Assembly: GCF_042427585.1 (NCBI RefSeq)
Contig: NZ_JBHMFC010000077.1
Location: 57,098-121,097 of the forward strand
Length of the DNA stretch: 64,000 bases
Reading direction: 5' to 3'
Origin: Pseudalgibacter ostreae
GTDB taxonomy: Bacteria > Bacteroidota > Bacteroidia > Flavobacteriales > Flavobacteriaceae
Made by a program: the position numbers and the translations under genes. Below are positions 36,913 through 46,800 of the stretch, one piece after another (position 1 is the first letter of the stretch; each line of letters begins with the position of its first letter). Below the pieces are notes generated by a model. That model did not search any database. It was not told where the DNA came from and was given only the letters and a program-made list of their open reading frames with translations.

Positions 36913-39045
36913 TTAAGCCGGAACTTTAGAAGCCGTTTCCATTCTATCCCAATGGCGATGTTTTGCGATTGCATCTCTAAACGCTTCCGGCTTAGCATTT
37001 ATAAAAACAGCTTTATCCGCTTTATAATCTTTCACGAATGTATCATCTAATAAAATGTCGCCTTCATTATCAACAGCAATGGCCTTACAATGTTTGAAAG
37101 CTTCATTTATAAACTTTTTGTACTTGGATACGCCTCTTAACGTTTCAATCGATGCTTTTCCACCAGGAATATAAATAGCATCGTAAAGCACACTTTCTGT
37201 AGTCATTATTGCTGCATCAACGTTATGCTCCATATTTTGGTCGCAGTTAATTTTACCACCATGAGGCGCTACAATTTTAAACATCGCTCCCTCTTTTTCT
37301 AAAATTGTTTTTATATTTTGATAATCGCTCATGGAAAACCCATCGGCAGCCAAAACTGCTATTTGCCGGGTCGCAATACTATTAAATCTAGTATTCGCCT
37401 GACTTAAAGCAGGATCGCTCTCTAAATAGTTTTTCTTCGCAGGGGGTTGGTGTTGCGTAACATCTGCATCTGCACCAATAGCTTGGTTGATAGGTTGATC
37501 AATTGTATCTGGAACTCTTAAACCTAATCCTTTAGCCACCTTTTGTGCTAAAGCTGTATCGATTTGGGAAACAGCCCATAACATACGCTCTTTAATATGT
37601 GTATAATAACACTTTCCTAATTCAAATATATACGCATCGGCCACATGCTCTTTTTCCCAATTGGCAAGACTTCTATAAAATAGAGCCGGTTGAGAAAAAT
37701 GGTCATTAAAACTTTCGCTACGCGTCCTTATTTTTTTGGCATCAATACGTTCTTCGTAAGAATGAAATGCACCTTCGGCCATTTTAGACAAGTGCGGACA
37801 ACCGCCTCCTAAACTGTTTGGAAAATAAGCTGTTTGACCTTTTGGAATATCCATTTGCATATGACCGTCGCGCTGGTTATTATACACTTCGCCAAGAGGA
37901 CGGTTTATGGGAATTTGATGGAAGTTCGGACTCCCTAATCTAGATAATTGGGTGTCTCTATAAGAAAACAATCGCCCCTGTAATAACGGGTCGTTTGTAA
38001 AGTCAATTCCAGGAACTATATGCCCAGGCAAAAAAGCCACCTGCTCTGTTTCTGCAAAAAAGTTTTCTGGATTTCTATTTAAAGTCATTTTTCCTATGAT
38101 TTCGACAGGAACCATTTTTTCAGGAATTAATTTTGTAGGGTCTAATAAATCAAAATCAAATTTATGTTCGTCTTCTTGGGGCACAACTTGTATTCCAAAT
38201 TCCCATTCAGGGTAATGTCCTGATTCAATAGCATCCCATAAATCTCGTCTGTGAAAATCTGAGTCTGCACCGTTTATCTTTACAGCCTCATCCCAAGTTA
38301 CCGAGTGCACTCCCAATTTTGGTTTCCAATGAAATTTTACGAAATGCGACTCCCCCTTATCATTAATCAACCTAAAGGTATGGATTCCAAAACCTTCCAT
38401 CATTCGAAAGCTACGAGGTATGGCACGATCGCTCATTGCCCAAATTTGATTATGAAGCGTTTCTGTAGTACGCGAAACAAAATCGTAAAAGGTATCATGG
38501 GCAGATGCAGCCTGAGGAATATCCTTATTTGGTTCTGGTTTTACAGCATGAACTAAATCTGGAAATTTCATAGCGTCTTGTATAAAAAAAACCGGCATAT
38601 TGTTTCCTACTAAATCCCAGGTTCCTTCTTCCGTATAAAACTTAACCGCAAAACCACGCACATCTCTTGCCAAATCTGCCGAACCTTTAGACCCTGCTAC
38701 TGTTGAAAACCGAACAAAAACAGGTGTTTTCCTTTCGGTATCTGTAAATATTCCTGCCTTACTGTATTTTTCTATACTATTATATAGCTCAAAATAACCA
38801 TGCGCCCCACTACCTCTTGCATGAACGATGCGTTCTGGAATGCGTTCATGATCAAAATGGGTTATTTTTTCTCGAAGCAAAAAGTCTTCTAGGAGCGTTG
38901 AACCTCTTTCGCCAGCTTTCAAAGAATTATTGGTGTCGTTTACCTTTAAGCCTTGATTGGTGGTCATTGCTTTATTCTCTGCGTTTTTTTCAAACTGCTT
39001 TAAATCTTTAGTTTTTTTATTTTCAGTATTATCATTTTTAGCCAT
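36913..39045 (-). CDS. katE: large-subunit catalase (clade 2, HPII-like) with C-terminal DJ-1/PfpI-like domain
   Basis: Heme catalase that breaks down hydrogen peroxide; 710 residues. The active-site His75 is in RIVHARGSGAHGYFE, the distal Asn is in the DLVGNNMPVFFI region, and the heme-ligand Tyr is in RLFSYRDTQLSRLG. After the core (about residues 30-540), a flavodoxin-like domain from ~555 begins RQIAVLAADGFSMSDYQNI, as in E. coli HPII. The N-terminal 45 residues are Lys/Asn/Asp-rich and lack a signal peptide, so the protein is cytoplasmic. It is monocistronic, and no clear regulator site was found in the 294-bp upstream spacer. Confidence 0.94.
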   Translation of the reverse strand: MAKNDNTENKKTKDLKQFEKNAENKAMTTNQGLKVNDTNNSLKAGERGSTLLEDFLLREKITHFDHERIPERIVHARGSGAHGYFELYNSIEKYSKAGIFTDTERKTPVFVRFSTVAGSKGSADLARDVRGFAVKFYTEEGTWDLVGNNMPVFFIQDAMKFPDLVHAVKPEPNKDIPQAASAHDTFYDFVSRTTETLHNQIWAMSDRAIPRSFRMMEGFGIHTFRLINDKGESHFVKFHWKPKLGVHSVTWDEAVKINGADSDFHRRDLWDAIESGHYPEWEFGIQVVPQEDEHKFDFDLLDPTKLIPEKMVPVEIIGKMTLNRNPENFFAETEQVAFLPGHIVPGIDFTNDPLLQGRLFSYRDTQLSRLGSPNFHQIPINRPLGEVYNNQRDGHMQMDIPKGQTAYFPNSLGGGCPHLSKMAEGAFHSYEERIDAKKIRTRSESFNDHFSQPALFYRSLANWEKEHVADAYIFELGKCYYTHIKERMLWAVSQIDTALAQKVAKGLGLRVPDTIDQPINQAIGADADVTQHQPPAKKNYLESDPALSQANTRFNSIATRQIAVLAADGFSMSDYQNIKTILEKEGAMFKIVAPHGGKINCDQNMEHNVDAAIMTTESVLYDAIYIPGGKASIETLRGVSKYKKFINEAFKHCKAIAVDNEGDILLDDTFVKDYKADKAVFINAKPEAFRDAIAKHRHWDRMETASKVPA

Positions 39046-39339
39046 GATATAATTGTTTTGAAAGTTTACATTAAGGTTTTGAAAATTATCAATTCTAAAT
39101 TAGTGGGGACCCAACCACTTTATTAGCATAAATCGTTTTATTATTTGCTCAATTGAAAAATTGAAAAAAATTGCAGCACTAACACTATCACTAACAGAAC
39201 AATGAAGAAAAACACGCAAAATTAAAGAAAACAGAAAAATGGAATAAAGCAAATTATTTTATTAAACCAGCTAACGATTAAACCTCGTTTGAAATACCTT
39301 TAGAACTATTAAATGTTGAATCTATAAATAAAAGAAATA

Positions 39340-39738
39340 ATGAAAATACAAGCATATTTAGCGTTTGGAGGAAATTGTCAAGAAGCACTTAGTTTTTATA
39401 GTGATTTATTTAACGCCAAAATCATTAATCGCAAGACCTATGAGGATAAAAAAATTGATGTTCCATCTTCTTATAGAAACAAATTACAACATGCTGAGAT
39501 AAAAGGAGATCATATTTACTTTATGGCCTACGATGCCTCTCCGGATACACCACTTAATAATGGAAACCAAATTCATATGAGCATTGAAGCTTCAGATATC
39601 AACGAAGGCAAAGAACTCTTTGAGAAATTATCGAAAGGCGGACAAGTGCACCATAACTATAGAGAAAGAGAGTGGGGTTACTTTGGTCGATGCACAGATA
39701 AATATGGTATTGGCTGGATGGTTAATCATAATCAATAA
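39340..39738 (+). CDS. VOC family protein (PhnB-like)
   Basis: Small cytoplasmic protein of 132 residues of the vicinal oxygen chelate superfamily, PhnB/glyoxalase-like branch. Typical features are the opening KIQAYLAFGGNCQEALSFYSDLF, the central HAEIKGDHIYFMAYDA, and the closing WGYFGRCTDKYGIGWMVN. The family's usual metal ligands (His/Glu) are only partly recognisable, and many members are not enzymes with known substrates. It is monocistronic, preceded by AT-rich sequence and followed by a strong hairpin. Confidence 0.85.
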   Translation: MKIQAYLAFGGNCQEALSFYSDLFNAKIINRKTYEDKKIDVPSSYRNKLQHAEIKGDHIYFMAYDASPDTPLNNGNQIHMSIEASDINEGKELFEKLSKGGQVHHNYREREWGYFGRCTDKYGIGWMVNHNQ

Positions 39739-39761
39739 ATTATATATTTTTAAAAACATTA

Positions 39762-39793
39762 AAAACCTTCTGAATTAAAGTTCAGAAGGTTTT
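39762..39793 (+). terminator. terminator of the VOC gene
   Basis: Perfect stem AAACCTTCTGAA / TTCAGAAGGTTT with loop TTAAAG, followed by GTTTTTT. Confidence 0.85.
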
Positions 39794-40402
39794 GTTTTTT
39801 ATAATTCTGTTTTTCATTACTATATATTTAGTGAAGCCATCGTAGAAACGCCAACTCTTTCAAAACTTTTCACAACACCCATTAGGCACTACACAACCAG
39901 AAACAAGATTTCAAATCTTATTAAAAAAGCTCATAGCTTACATAAGTATATTGCTATGGTGATACAATGGGTTTTTATAGCCAAAGAGAATAAGGAAATC
40001 TCAGATCTTTCAAAAAAAAAAAAAAAAAAAACGGCAACCATCAAAAAACATTTTTTTAAAATGGTTTTTATTATTTCCTATTCTAACACCCCTTTATAAT
40101 ACGCTTATTTTTAAAAGCATAGATATGAGCAACCAATATGATAAGACGTGAAACTTAAATCGTAAGGCTTCAATTTAGAACACACTAGTTAAATATGAAT
40201 ATGCCAAGTTTGAAATTAAAATAATTTCTAATAAAAACATAGTGTATTTGTAAGATTAACACACAACAACTAAACCATAATCAATAAAAACTACCGTTAA
40301 TCGATTTTAAAGAATTTTATCAACCAAAAAAGATGCTTTAACCTACAGAAAAAACATATTGTTCTCTATTAATACATATATTCGCACAATATTTTTTTGT
40401 AA
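39794..40402. other. intergenic region with a 20-A homopolymer; left border of the Rhs locus
   Basis: About 600 bp with no credible gene. It contains an uninterrupted run of 20 A (40012-40031), which is prone to sequencing or replication error. Near the following gene, TATATTCG (about 40377-40384) is a weak match to TAnnTTTG and could be the operon's -7 element. Confidence 0.5.
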
Positions 40403-41104
40403 ATGAAAGCCATATTATACCTACTAATATTTAGTTTTTTTTTCACTATTGTACTCCACTCCCAAAACGAGACCAATATTACTTACGGATTAAAGCTCGG
40501 AGGATTGCATTCTAAAATCAGTCACTTACCAGAAAGTATTAAAGGAAGGGACAACACCTATAGCCATAGTGTTTTAAAAAGTGAAGGCGCTTATGGTATG
40601 GAAGCTGGTTTTTTTATAAACTGCAAGCTTAACGACACAAGAGTTGCTATACAACCAGAAATCCTTATAAGGCAATCTAGCGAAACCATTAATTATTCCG
40701 ATACCACCGGCAAAACATTCGAATTAGGACTTAAATATTCCTATTTACAACTGGGCGCGCTTTATAAAATATATCCTTTTGAAGGATTAAACCTAGGGTT
40801 TGGTGCCTTTTATGGCATCAATTTATCTCCTAACCATATTTCGTATGCGTCTAACGAAGCAGACGGCATATATGATGTGGCCACAAGGCAGTTTTATCAA
40901 GACGGTCTTGATGGTGCAGACGATTTTGCTTTGTGCATTAGTTTAGGCTATGAGTTGCGCAAAAGCATCCACTTTGATTTACGTTATTATCTAGGTGTTA
41001 AAGATGTTGTTAAAAGCAACGCCTCTTCTTTCCAATTCATTGAAAACCAAAACAAAAGCAGTGTTATTAGTTTCTCTATAGGCTATAGTTTTCATCAGTG
41101 GTAA
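40403..41104 (+). CDS. outer-membrane beta-barrel protein, first of two paralogues
   Basis: Protein of 233 residues with a signal peptide (MKAILYLLIFSFFFTIVLHSQ) and alternating beta-strand patterns of a small outer-membrane barrel similar to the OMP_b-brl_2/PorT-like family. It resembles its neighbour at 41119-41850: both read EITYG/NITYGLK.GGL near the N-terminus, then VxIQPEI/VSVQPEL, a YSYL segment, FGLG/YVGIGP, and a C-terminal strand ending in FSIGYSF/YIGYAF. It is the first gene of the run that ends in the giant Rhs gene, with 14 bp to the next gene. It may be a pore or anchor for it, but that is inference. Confidence 0.7.
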   Translation: MKAILYLLIFSFFFTIVLHSQNETNITYGLKLGGLHSKISHLPESIKGRDNTYSHSVLKSEGAYGMEAGFFINCKLNDTRVAIQPEILIRQSSETINYSDTTGKTFELGLKYSYLQLGALYKIYPFEGLNLGFGAFYGINLSPNHISYASNEADGIYDVATRQFYQDGLDGADDFALCISLGYELRKSIHFDLRYYLGVKDVVKSNASSFQFIENQNKSSVISFSIGYSFHQW

Positions 41105-41118
41105 TTACAATAAAAATT

Positions 41119-41850
41119 ATGAAAAAACTTACTCTCCTTATCTTTTTGTTTAGTCTAAAATCCCTGTATGCACAAGGCGGAAGGGAGATTACATATGGTC
41201 TTTTTGCAGGCGGCCTCTACTCCACCATGTCCAATCTCCCAGACGTTATTGTTCCCAAAGGCGTTTATGAAGGTTACACTTTAGAAGAAAAAGGCAAGTT
41301 TGGAGCTACAGCAGGTATTATGATCAATTGGAAATATCCCTATGCCAAAATAAGTGTGCAACCCGAATTATCCTATTCTTTTCAGGCTACAGATTTGGCC
41401 TATGAAGACATTCATGGCCTAAATTATAAAATGACCTTCGCCTACAGTTATCTTAATGCGGGTATGCAATTTAAATACTATCCTATAGAAGGAATGTACG
41501 TAGGCATTGGGCCATCTATGGCATTTAATATAACCAGCGACAATATAACATACAGCTCTAACGCAGAAGACATCTTTGGGGGCTCCGGCACTTATTATGA
41601 GCCAGACACGGAGGTTCAAAATGTACTAAACGCATCCTTAACAGGTAAAAACTATTTTTACGGAACCTTTTCGCTAGGGTATGAATTCAATTCCCAGTTC
41701 TTTATAGGAGCACGCTATGCATTAGGAATTTCCGATGCTTTAGCTACAGAAGAAAATGGGCATCGTTATCAGGAAAACACTAATAAAATCAATAGCATAT
41801 CATTATATATAGGGTATGCCTTTGATTTTGATGACCTTACCAATTTCTAA
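41119..41850 (+). CDS. outer-membrane beta-barrel protein, second of two paralogues
   Basis: Protein of 243 residues with a signal peptide (MKKLTLLIFLFSLKSLYAQ) and about eight beta-strands of an OMP_b-brl_2-type barrel. The ATG at 41119 is chosen because the signal peptide begins there; an upstream GTG at 41098 would overlap the preceding gene. It is clearly a paralogue of 40403-41104, probably a tandem duplication followed by divergence. The next gene starts 31 bp after its stop. The pairing of two barrels with a T9SS protein and an Rhs protein suggests a surface-delivery set. Confidence 0.7.
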   Translation: MKKLTLLIFLFSLKSLYAQGGREITYGLFAGGLYSTMSNLPDVIVPKGVYEGYTLEEKGKFGATAGIMINWKYPYAKISVQPELSYSFQATDLAYEDIHGLNYKMTFAYSYLNAGMQFKYYPIEGMYVGIGPSMAFNITSDNITYSSNAEDIFGGSGTYYEPDTEVQNVLNASLTGKNYFYGTFSLGYEFNSQFFIGARYALGISDALATEENGHRYQENTNKINSISLYIGYAFDFDDLTNF

Positions 41851-41881
41851 TAAGACATGTCCTTTTAAAACATCGGATTTT

Positions 41882-43843
41882 ATGTGCAAAATATATTTTT
41901 TAATAGCCAACCTTATATTATTAACAAGGCCTTACGTCGTTTTTTCTCAACAAAACATACTACCTGGCGCTGTAGAATATCCTATTTTTTGGATTAAAGC
42001 AAAACATAATAAAACAGATTTTTACTGGGAGAATCTTACAGGGAATCCTTCTGGAATTACACAAAAAAAACATAGTGGCGCGCTTCTTAATTTCAACCCC
42101 AGTATTGCATTGAGCACCAACCAACTCCCTATAACCCTGCCCTTAGGCACAACAAGCCAAAAGCGGCACACCTTATTTTTGGTATACAAAGCAGAAGACA
42201 GTATAAAAGAACAGTTTTTATGGACCATAACAGATGCTAAAAAAACCCAATCATTAGCCACTACCAAGCGCTTAGTCGATTTAAGGACATATGCGTACCA
42301 GACCTATCCAGAAACGGTTTCCCCCCAGAAAGCAAACATTCACTTTTTTCAGCAGCATGTTACAGATAGCATAGCAAAACCCACATTTTTAACTATAGGG
42401 CAACACTCTAAACTCGAAAGCTTACCTCCAGAAGCATTTAAAGGACATATTAGTGAAATTTTGGTGTATAACAGGATTTTATCAGGACAGGACATCCAAA
42501 AAATAGCGAGTTATCTCAGTATTAAATACGGTATTTCACTACTCCCATTCGGAATTAAAAACTATCTAAACAGCCAAGGCGAAACCATTTGGGAACTCGA
42601 AAAACACAAAGACTTTAGCACACGCATAACAGCTGTAGGACGAGACGATGCTAGCGGATTACGGCACTTAAAAAGCAGTAATATGACGGATGAGGGGCTT
42701 TTAACCCTAGAGCTTTCTAGTAAAAGCAATCACATTCCAAATACGTACTTTGCTTTTTGGAGCGACAATGGCCAAGATCTTTTAGTTAAAAAACAAGAGC
42801 AGGGTGAGCCTATAGGAATTTCAAGAGCATGGCAATTAGACTTTTCTAACCCTACCGATCTAGTACTGGATTGGGTGTTTAATCCCAATTTTATAAAAGG
42901 AAGTCTACCAAAAGACACCTACTATTGGTTACTGGTAGATTACTCTGGAACTGGAAATTATAATGAAAATGATTCAGAATATATTCGATTAGCAAGCACC
43001 TCATCCCGTGAAAAACTGGTGTTAAGAGATTTTAATTGGGACAAACACCAGACAGGAAAAACAAAATTCACCATTAAAATTGCACCCGAACTGTTTAGCC
43101 GGGTGTGGATTACCGAGGCCAGTTGCGACGGGTTAGCTTCTGGCGCACTACGTTATACCATAGAAGGCGGACAAGCCCCATACACGATTACCGTTAAAAA
43201 AACCGATAGTAACACAATTTTAAAACAGTGGACCCAAAATGCCAAAACCGACACAAGTTTACCTGTATCTTCTGGCAACTACACATATATCGTACGTGAT
43301 GCCAAAGGGCGTTTATATAGCGAAAGTGTATTTGTGGCCGATAAAGAAGGGACGTTCTCTAATTTAAAACCTGAATATCTTTTAAGTTCTAAACATGCGT
43401 TGGTTTTAGATGCCAGTACAGCTCTTACAGAAGCAAACACATCTTATATGTGGTATTACGAAGGCACCTTTATTAATAACACCCCAAAAATAACAATCGA
43501 TCAAGCTGGCGATTATGAGCTACGGTTACGAAACGACCAAGGATGTTACACTAGTAAAAAAATTAAGGTTATTAGTGATGGAAGCGCTCAAAACAACGCT
43601 AGCACCATGTATGTATACCCAAACCCTGCAGTAGATGGGCATTACAATATCGCTTTACAGTTTCCTTCAAAAACAAACGCCATAATAACCATTTATTCAC
43701 CAACAGGCGCCCTGTTAAAACAAGAAACACTCTATAACATAGAACATCATATGTATACAGATACAATAAAAGCTACCGGTATGTATATGATTACGGTGGT
43801 CTCTAATTTCGGAACCAAAACGCTAAAATTAATCATCGAATAA
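41882..43843 (+). CDS. secreted protein with LamG-like region and T9SS type A sorting domain
   Basis: Protein of 653 residues. The signal peptide (MCKIYFLIANLILL...) fixes the start at 41882; a longer frame from 41816 would overlap the previous gene. Residues ~50-220 look like a concanavalin/LamG-like module ending GHISEILVYNRILSGQDIQKIASYL. A middle part has SprB/PKD-like repeats (GGQAPYTITVKKTD, SGNYTYIVRDAKG). The C-terminus from ~577 (MYVYPNPAVDGHY ... GMYMITVVSNFG) is a type A T9SS sorting domain, so it is exported across the outer membrane and probably attached to the surface. It lies 42 bp before the Rhs gene and may help display it. Confidence 0.78.
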   Translation: MCKIYFLIANLILLTRPYVVFSQQNILPGAVEYPIFWIKAKHNKTDFYWENLTGNPSGITQKKHSGALLNFNPSIALSTNQLPITLPLGTTSQKRHTLFLVYKAEDSIKEQFLWTITDAKKTQSLATTKRLVDLRTYAYQTYPETVSPQKANIHFFQQHVTDSIAKPTFLTIGQHSKLESLPPEAFKGHISEILVYNRILSGQDIQKIASYLSIKYGISLLPFGIKNYLNSQGETIWELEKHKDFSTRITAVGRDDASGLRHLKSSNMTDEGLLTLELSSKSNHIPNTYFAFWSDNGQDLLVKKQEQGEPIGISRAWQLDFSNPTDLVLDWVFNPNFIKGSLPKDTYYWLLVDYSGTGNYNENDSEYIRLASTSSREKLVLRDFNWDKHQTGKTKFTIKIAPELFSRVWITEASCDGLASGALRYTIEGGQAPYTITVKKTDSNTILKQWTQNAKTDTSLPVSSGNYTYIVRDAKGRLYSESVFVADKEGTFSNLKPEYLLSSKHALVLDASTALTEANTSYMWYYEGTFINNTPKITIDQAGDYELRLRNDQGCYTSKKIKVISDGSAQNNASTMYVYPNPAVDGHYNIALQFPSKTNAIITIYSPTGALLKQETLYNIEHHMYTDTIKATGMYMITVVSNFGTKTLKLIIE

Positions 43844-43885
43844 AAAACAACCCTATACGATTGCCCCCAATCGCCATTCCTACTT

Positions 43886-46800
43886 ATGAAAACGAACATT
43901 ATATTAATCCTTTTTCTTGTTGGCTCTTTTTTGTTCGCCTCAAAATTAGCCCACCACCCTACGCCACTTTTTTTCAAGACACCTCTTAATGAAGACAAAC
44001 CAAATCCACCTCTTAAGTCCTTAGGTTCAAGCCCTATAGCAGAAAAAACAAAGGTTTTTACTGCCGATATTGCCCAAGGTACTATTGGTGTATACGATGC
44101 TTTAGAAATAGATGATGCATTCGACAATGTTTTTCATCTTAACATCACAACCCTGCCATCACCACACGAAAGTGCTTATTTAGAGTATGAATTGTTCGGT
44201 TACAGCCAAAGTGCATCCATTTCTAGAAGTTTAAACAACCAATCGAGTATCGGGGGCCTTTTTCTATCTCACAATAAAAAATGGACAAAACAATCAGAAT
44301 TACTTTCTGAACAATCCTTACGTACTGGAGATAATGTGTTATTATTTACTGCTCCAGAAGGCACTTCCAATGCCTATAAAATTAAAAATGTGCGGATTAT
44401 CTATAAACCAGCAGTTCCTAAAACCAAGTTTACGCTTTTACAGTTTGAAAATAAACGCTACATTAAAGGCGCTAATTTCCCTTCGCAAATAAAAAAGATG
44501 ACGATTGGAGATATAGCGATTAACATGAATGAGCCTGAATTTGAATTGGTTTTTGAAGCCAAAACATCTGAGGATTTTATCCTGGTAACCAAAGAGACAA
44601 TTACCGGAGTGCTTAGTACAGAAAAACTGGAGTTTAAAGATTTTTTAAAAGTGAATCATTTCCGACAACTAGAACGTGCAAAAGCGCGCCTTTTTAAAGT
44701 TATTCATGCCGACACCCAAAACACACTAGCCTATAATCCTTTTTCAGCTATTTTTCCAAGCGGTGCCTTAAAAAACACTCTTACGGTTTCTGTTGGTGCT
44801 TTGCGAAAAATAGACATCGCCCCTTTAAACTCGGCCATGGTAAATGTTACGGGAACCCATGCCGGTTTCCGGTTATTACCCCACGGAACTGTTTTCGATA
44901 AAGCGGTAACCCTTACACTTCCCTACAATAAAACTCTAATTCCTGAAGGCTATACCGAACAGGATATTCAGGTGTTTTACTTTGATGAGCATAAAAAATT
45001 ATGGCAAAATGTTCATAAGGATTCATTGGATGTTAAAAATGAAATCGTTACAGCCAAAACAACGCATTTTACCGATTTTATTGCGGGCATCATTAAAATG
45101 CCTGAGTCTCCTGAAACTTCAGGATATACGCCTACCAGTATTAAAGATTTAAAAGCCGCCAGTCCTTTGATAGGCATTCAATCTATCGCTCCGCCCTCTG
45201 CAAACGGAAGAGGAACGGCGCGTACAGAATTCGGTATTGCCATTCCAAACGGACGTGGCGGCATGCAACCGTCTTTAAATTTACAATACGATAGCGATGG
45301 CGGCCACAGTTGGGCAGGAACGGGATGGGATATTTCCATTCCCGCAGTTACCATTGAAACCCGTTGGGGTGCGCCACGCTATGATGCCGATCGGGAAACC
45401 GAATCCTATGCGATTGCTGGCGAAGCTTTAATTCCCAACACCCATCGGGCCGCTTGGATAAGCAGAACGGCAGATAAACAGTTTTACCCGCGCCGCGAGG
45501 GTGCCTTTCAACACATTACCCGGAAAGGTTCATCACCTAAAAACTATTATTGGATTGTAAAAGACAAAAGCGGTGTAACCCATTATTACGGCGGAACACC
45601 TTCTGGATTAGCAGCTAATCGAATTTTACAAGATGCCTCTGGAAACATTGGGCATTGGGCATTGGCCATGCAAATAGATTTAAAGGGAAATAGTGTTGCA
45701 TATGAGTATGATAAAATAGACGGGGAACTCTATCTTAAAAAAGTATATTATACGGGGTTTGGTTCAAATAAAGGACACTACAGTGTCACTTTCCTTAAAA
45801 ACTCCGATTTAGGAGAACCCAACCGACCAGACGTACAGCTATCTGCGCGACTGGGCTTTAAACAGTTGAACAATCAATTACTGAGAAAAATAGAAGTGCG
45901 TTACAAAAACGAGAGGGTTCGTAGTTACGAACTGCATTATACCGAAGGCGCTTTCAAAAAAACCTTACTCAAATCGGTTTCTGAATATGATTCGGAATCC
46001 AAATTATTCTACACCAATACCCTCGATTATTTTGATGATATTCGGGATGCATCGGGAAAATATGTACCTTTTGGGCCGGAAGAAAAATGGAACGTGGCTT
46101 CAGATAATATTACCCAAGGATTTACTGGAATTAAAGATTTTGAGAGTAATCATACTTTAGCAGGTAGTACCAATGGTTTGTCTCAAGGAATAAGCTATAG
46201 ATTAGGAGTTGGTCTTCCTGCTTTAGGTTTTTTTAAATCCAATACATTAGGGCCTCATGGTGGAAATTCTTGGGGAACCTCTAATGTATCACTCGTGTTA
46301 GAAGATATAGACGGCGACTCTTTTCCTGATAAAATATTTAAAGTTGGCAATAAGGTTTACTACCGAAAAAATTTATATGGTTCAGGGCAGAATGGTTTTG
46401 GAGAAGCCATTCGCATTCAGAATTTGGATAACTTAGGGTTTACTAAATCAAAAACATTCAATTGGGGCGTAGACGCCACAGTAGGTTATGGAAAAGCTTC
46501 AGCAAATGTGGGCTATGATGAGCAACGCTCCACCAATAAAACCTTAAGCTATTTCATGGACTTTAATGGAGATGGTTTGGTTGATTTCGTAGACGGCGGA
46601 CAAGTGTATTATAACCGTATTATAGATGGCGTACCTCATTTTATTGCACACAGCTCGGGCACCCCTGCACCTGTGTCTGGCGAAGGCCTACTAGACTTAA
46701 GCAGTCCTGATCGCACAAAAGAATTACAGGAATTATTAGACAAAAATCCTTTACATGATGTTGTAAGAGTATGGCAAGCGCCTGCTAAGGGTGATATTGT

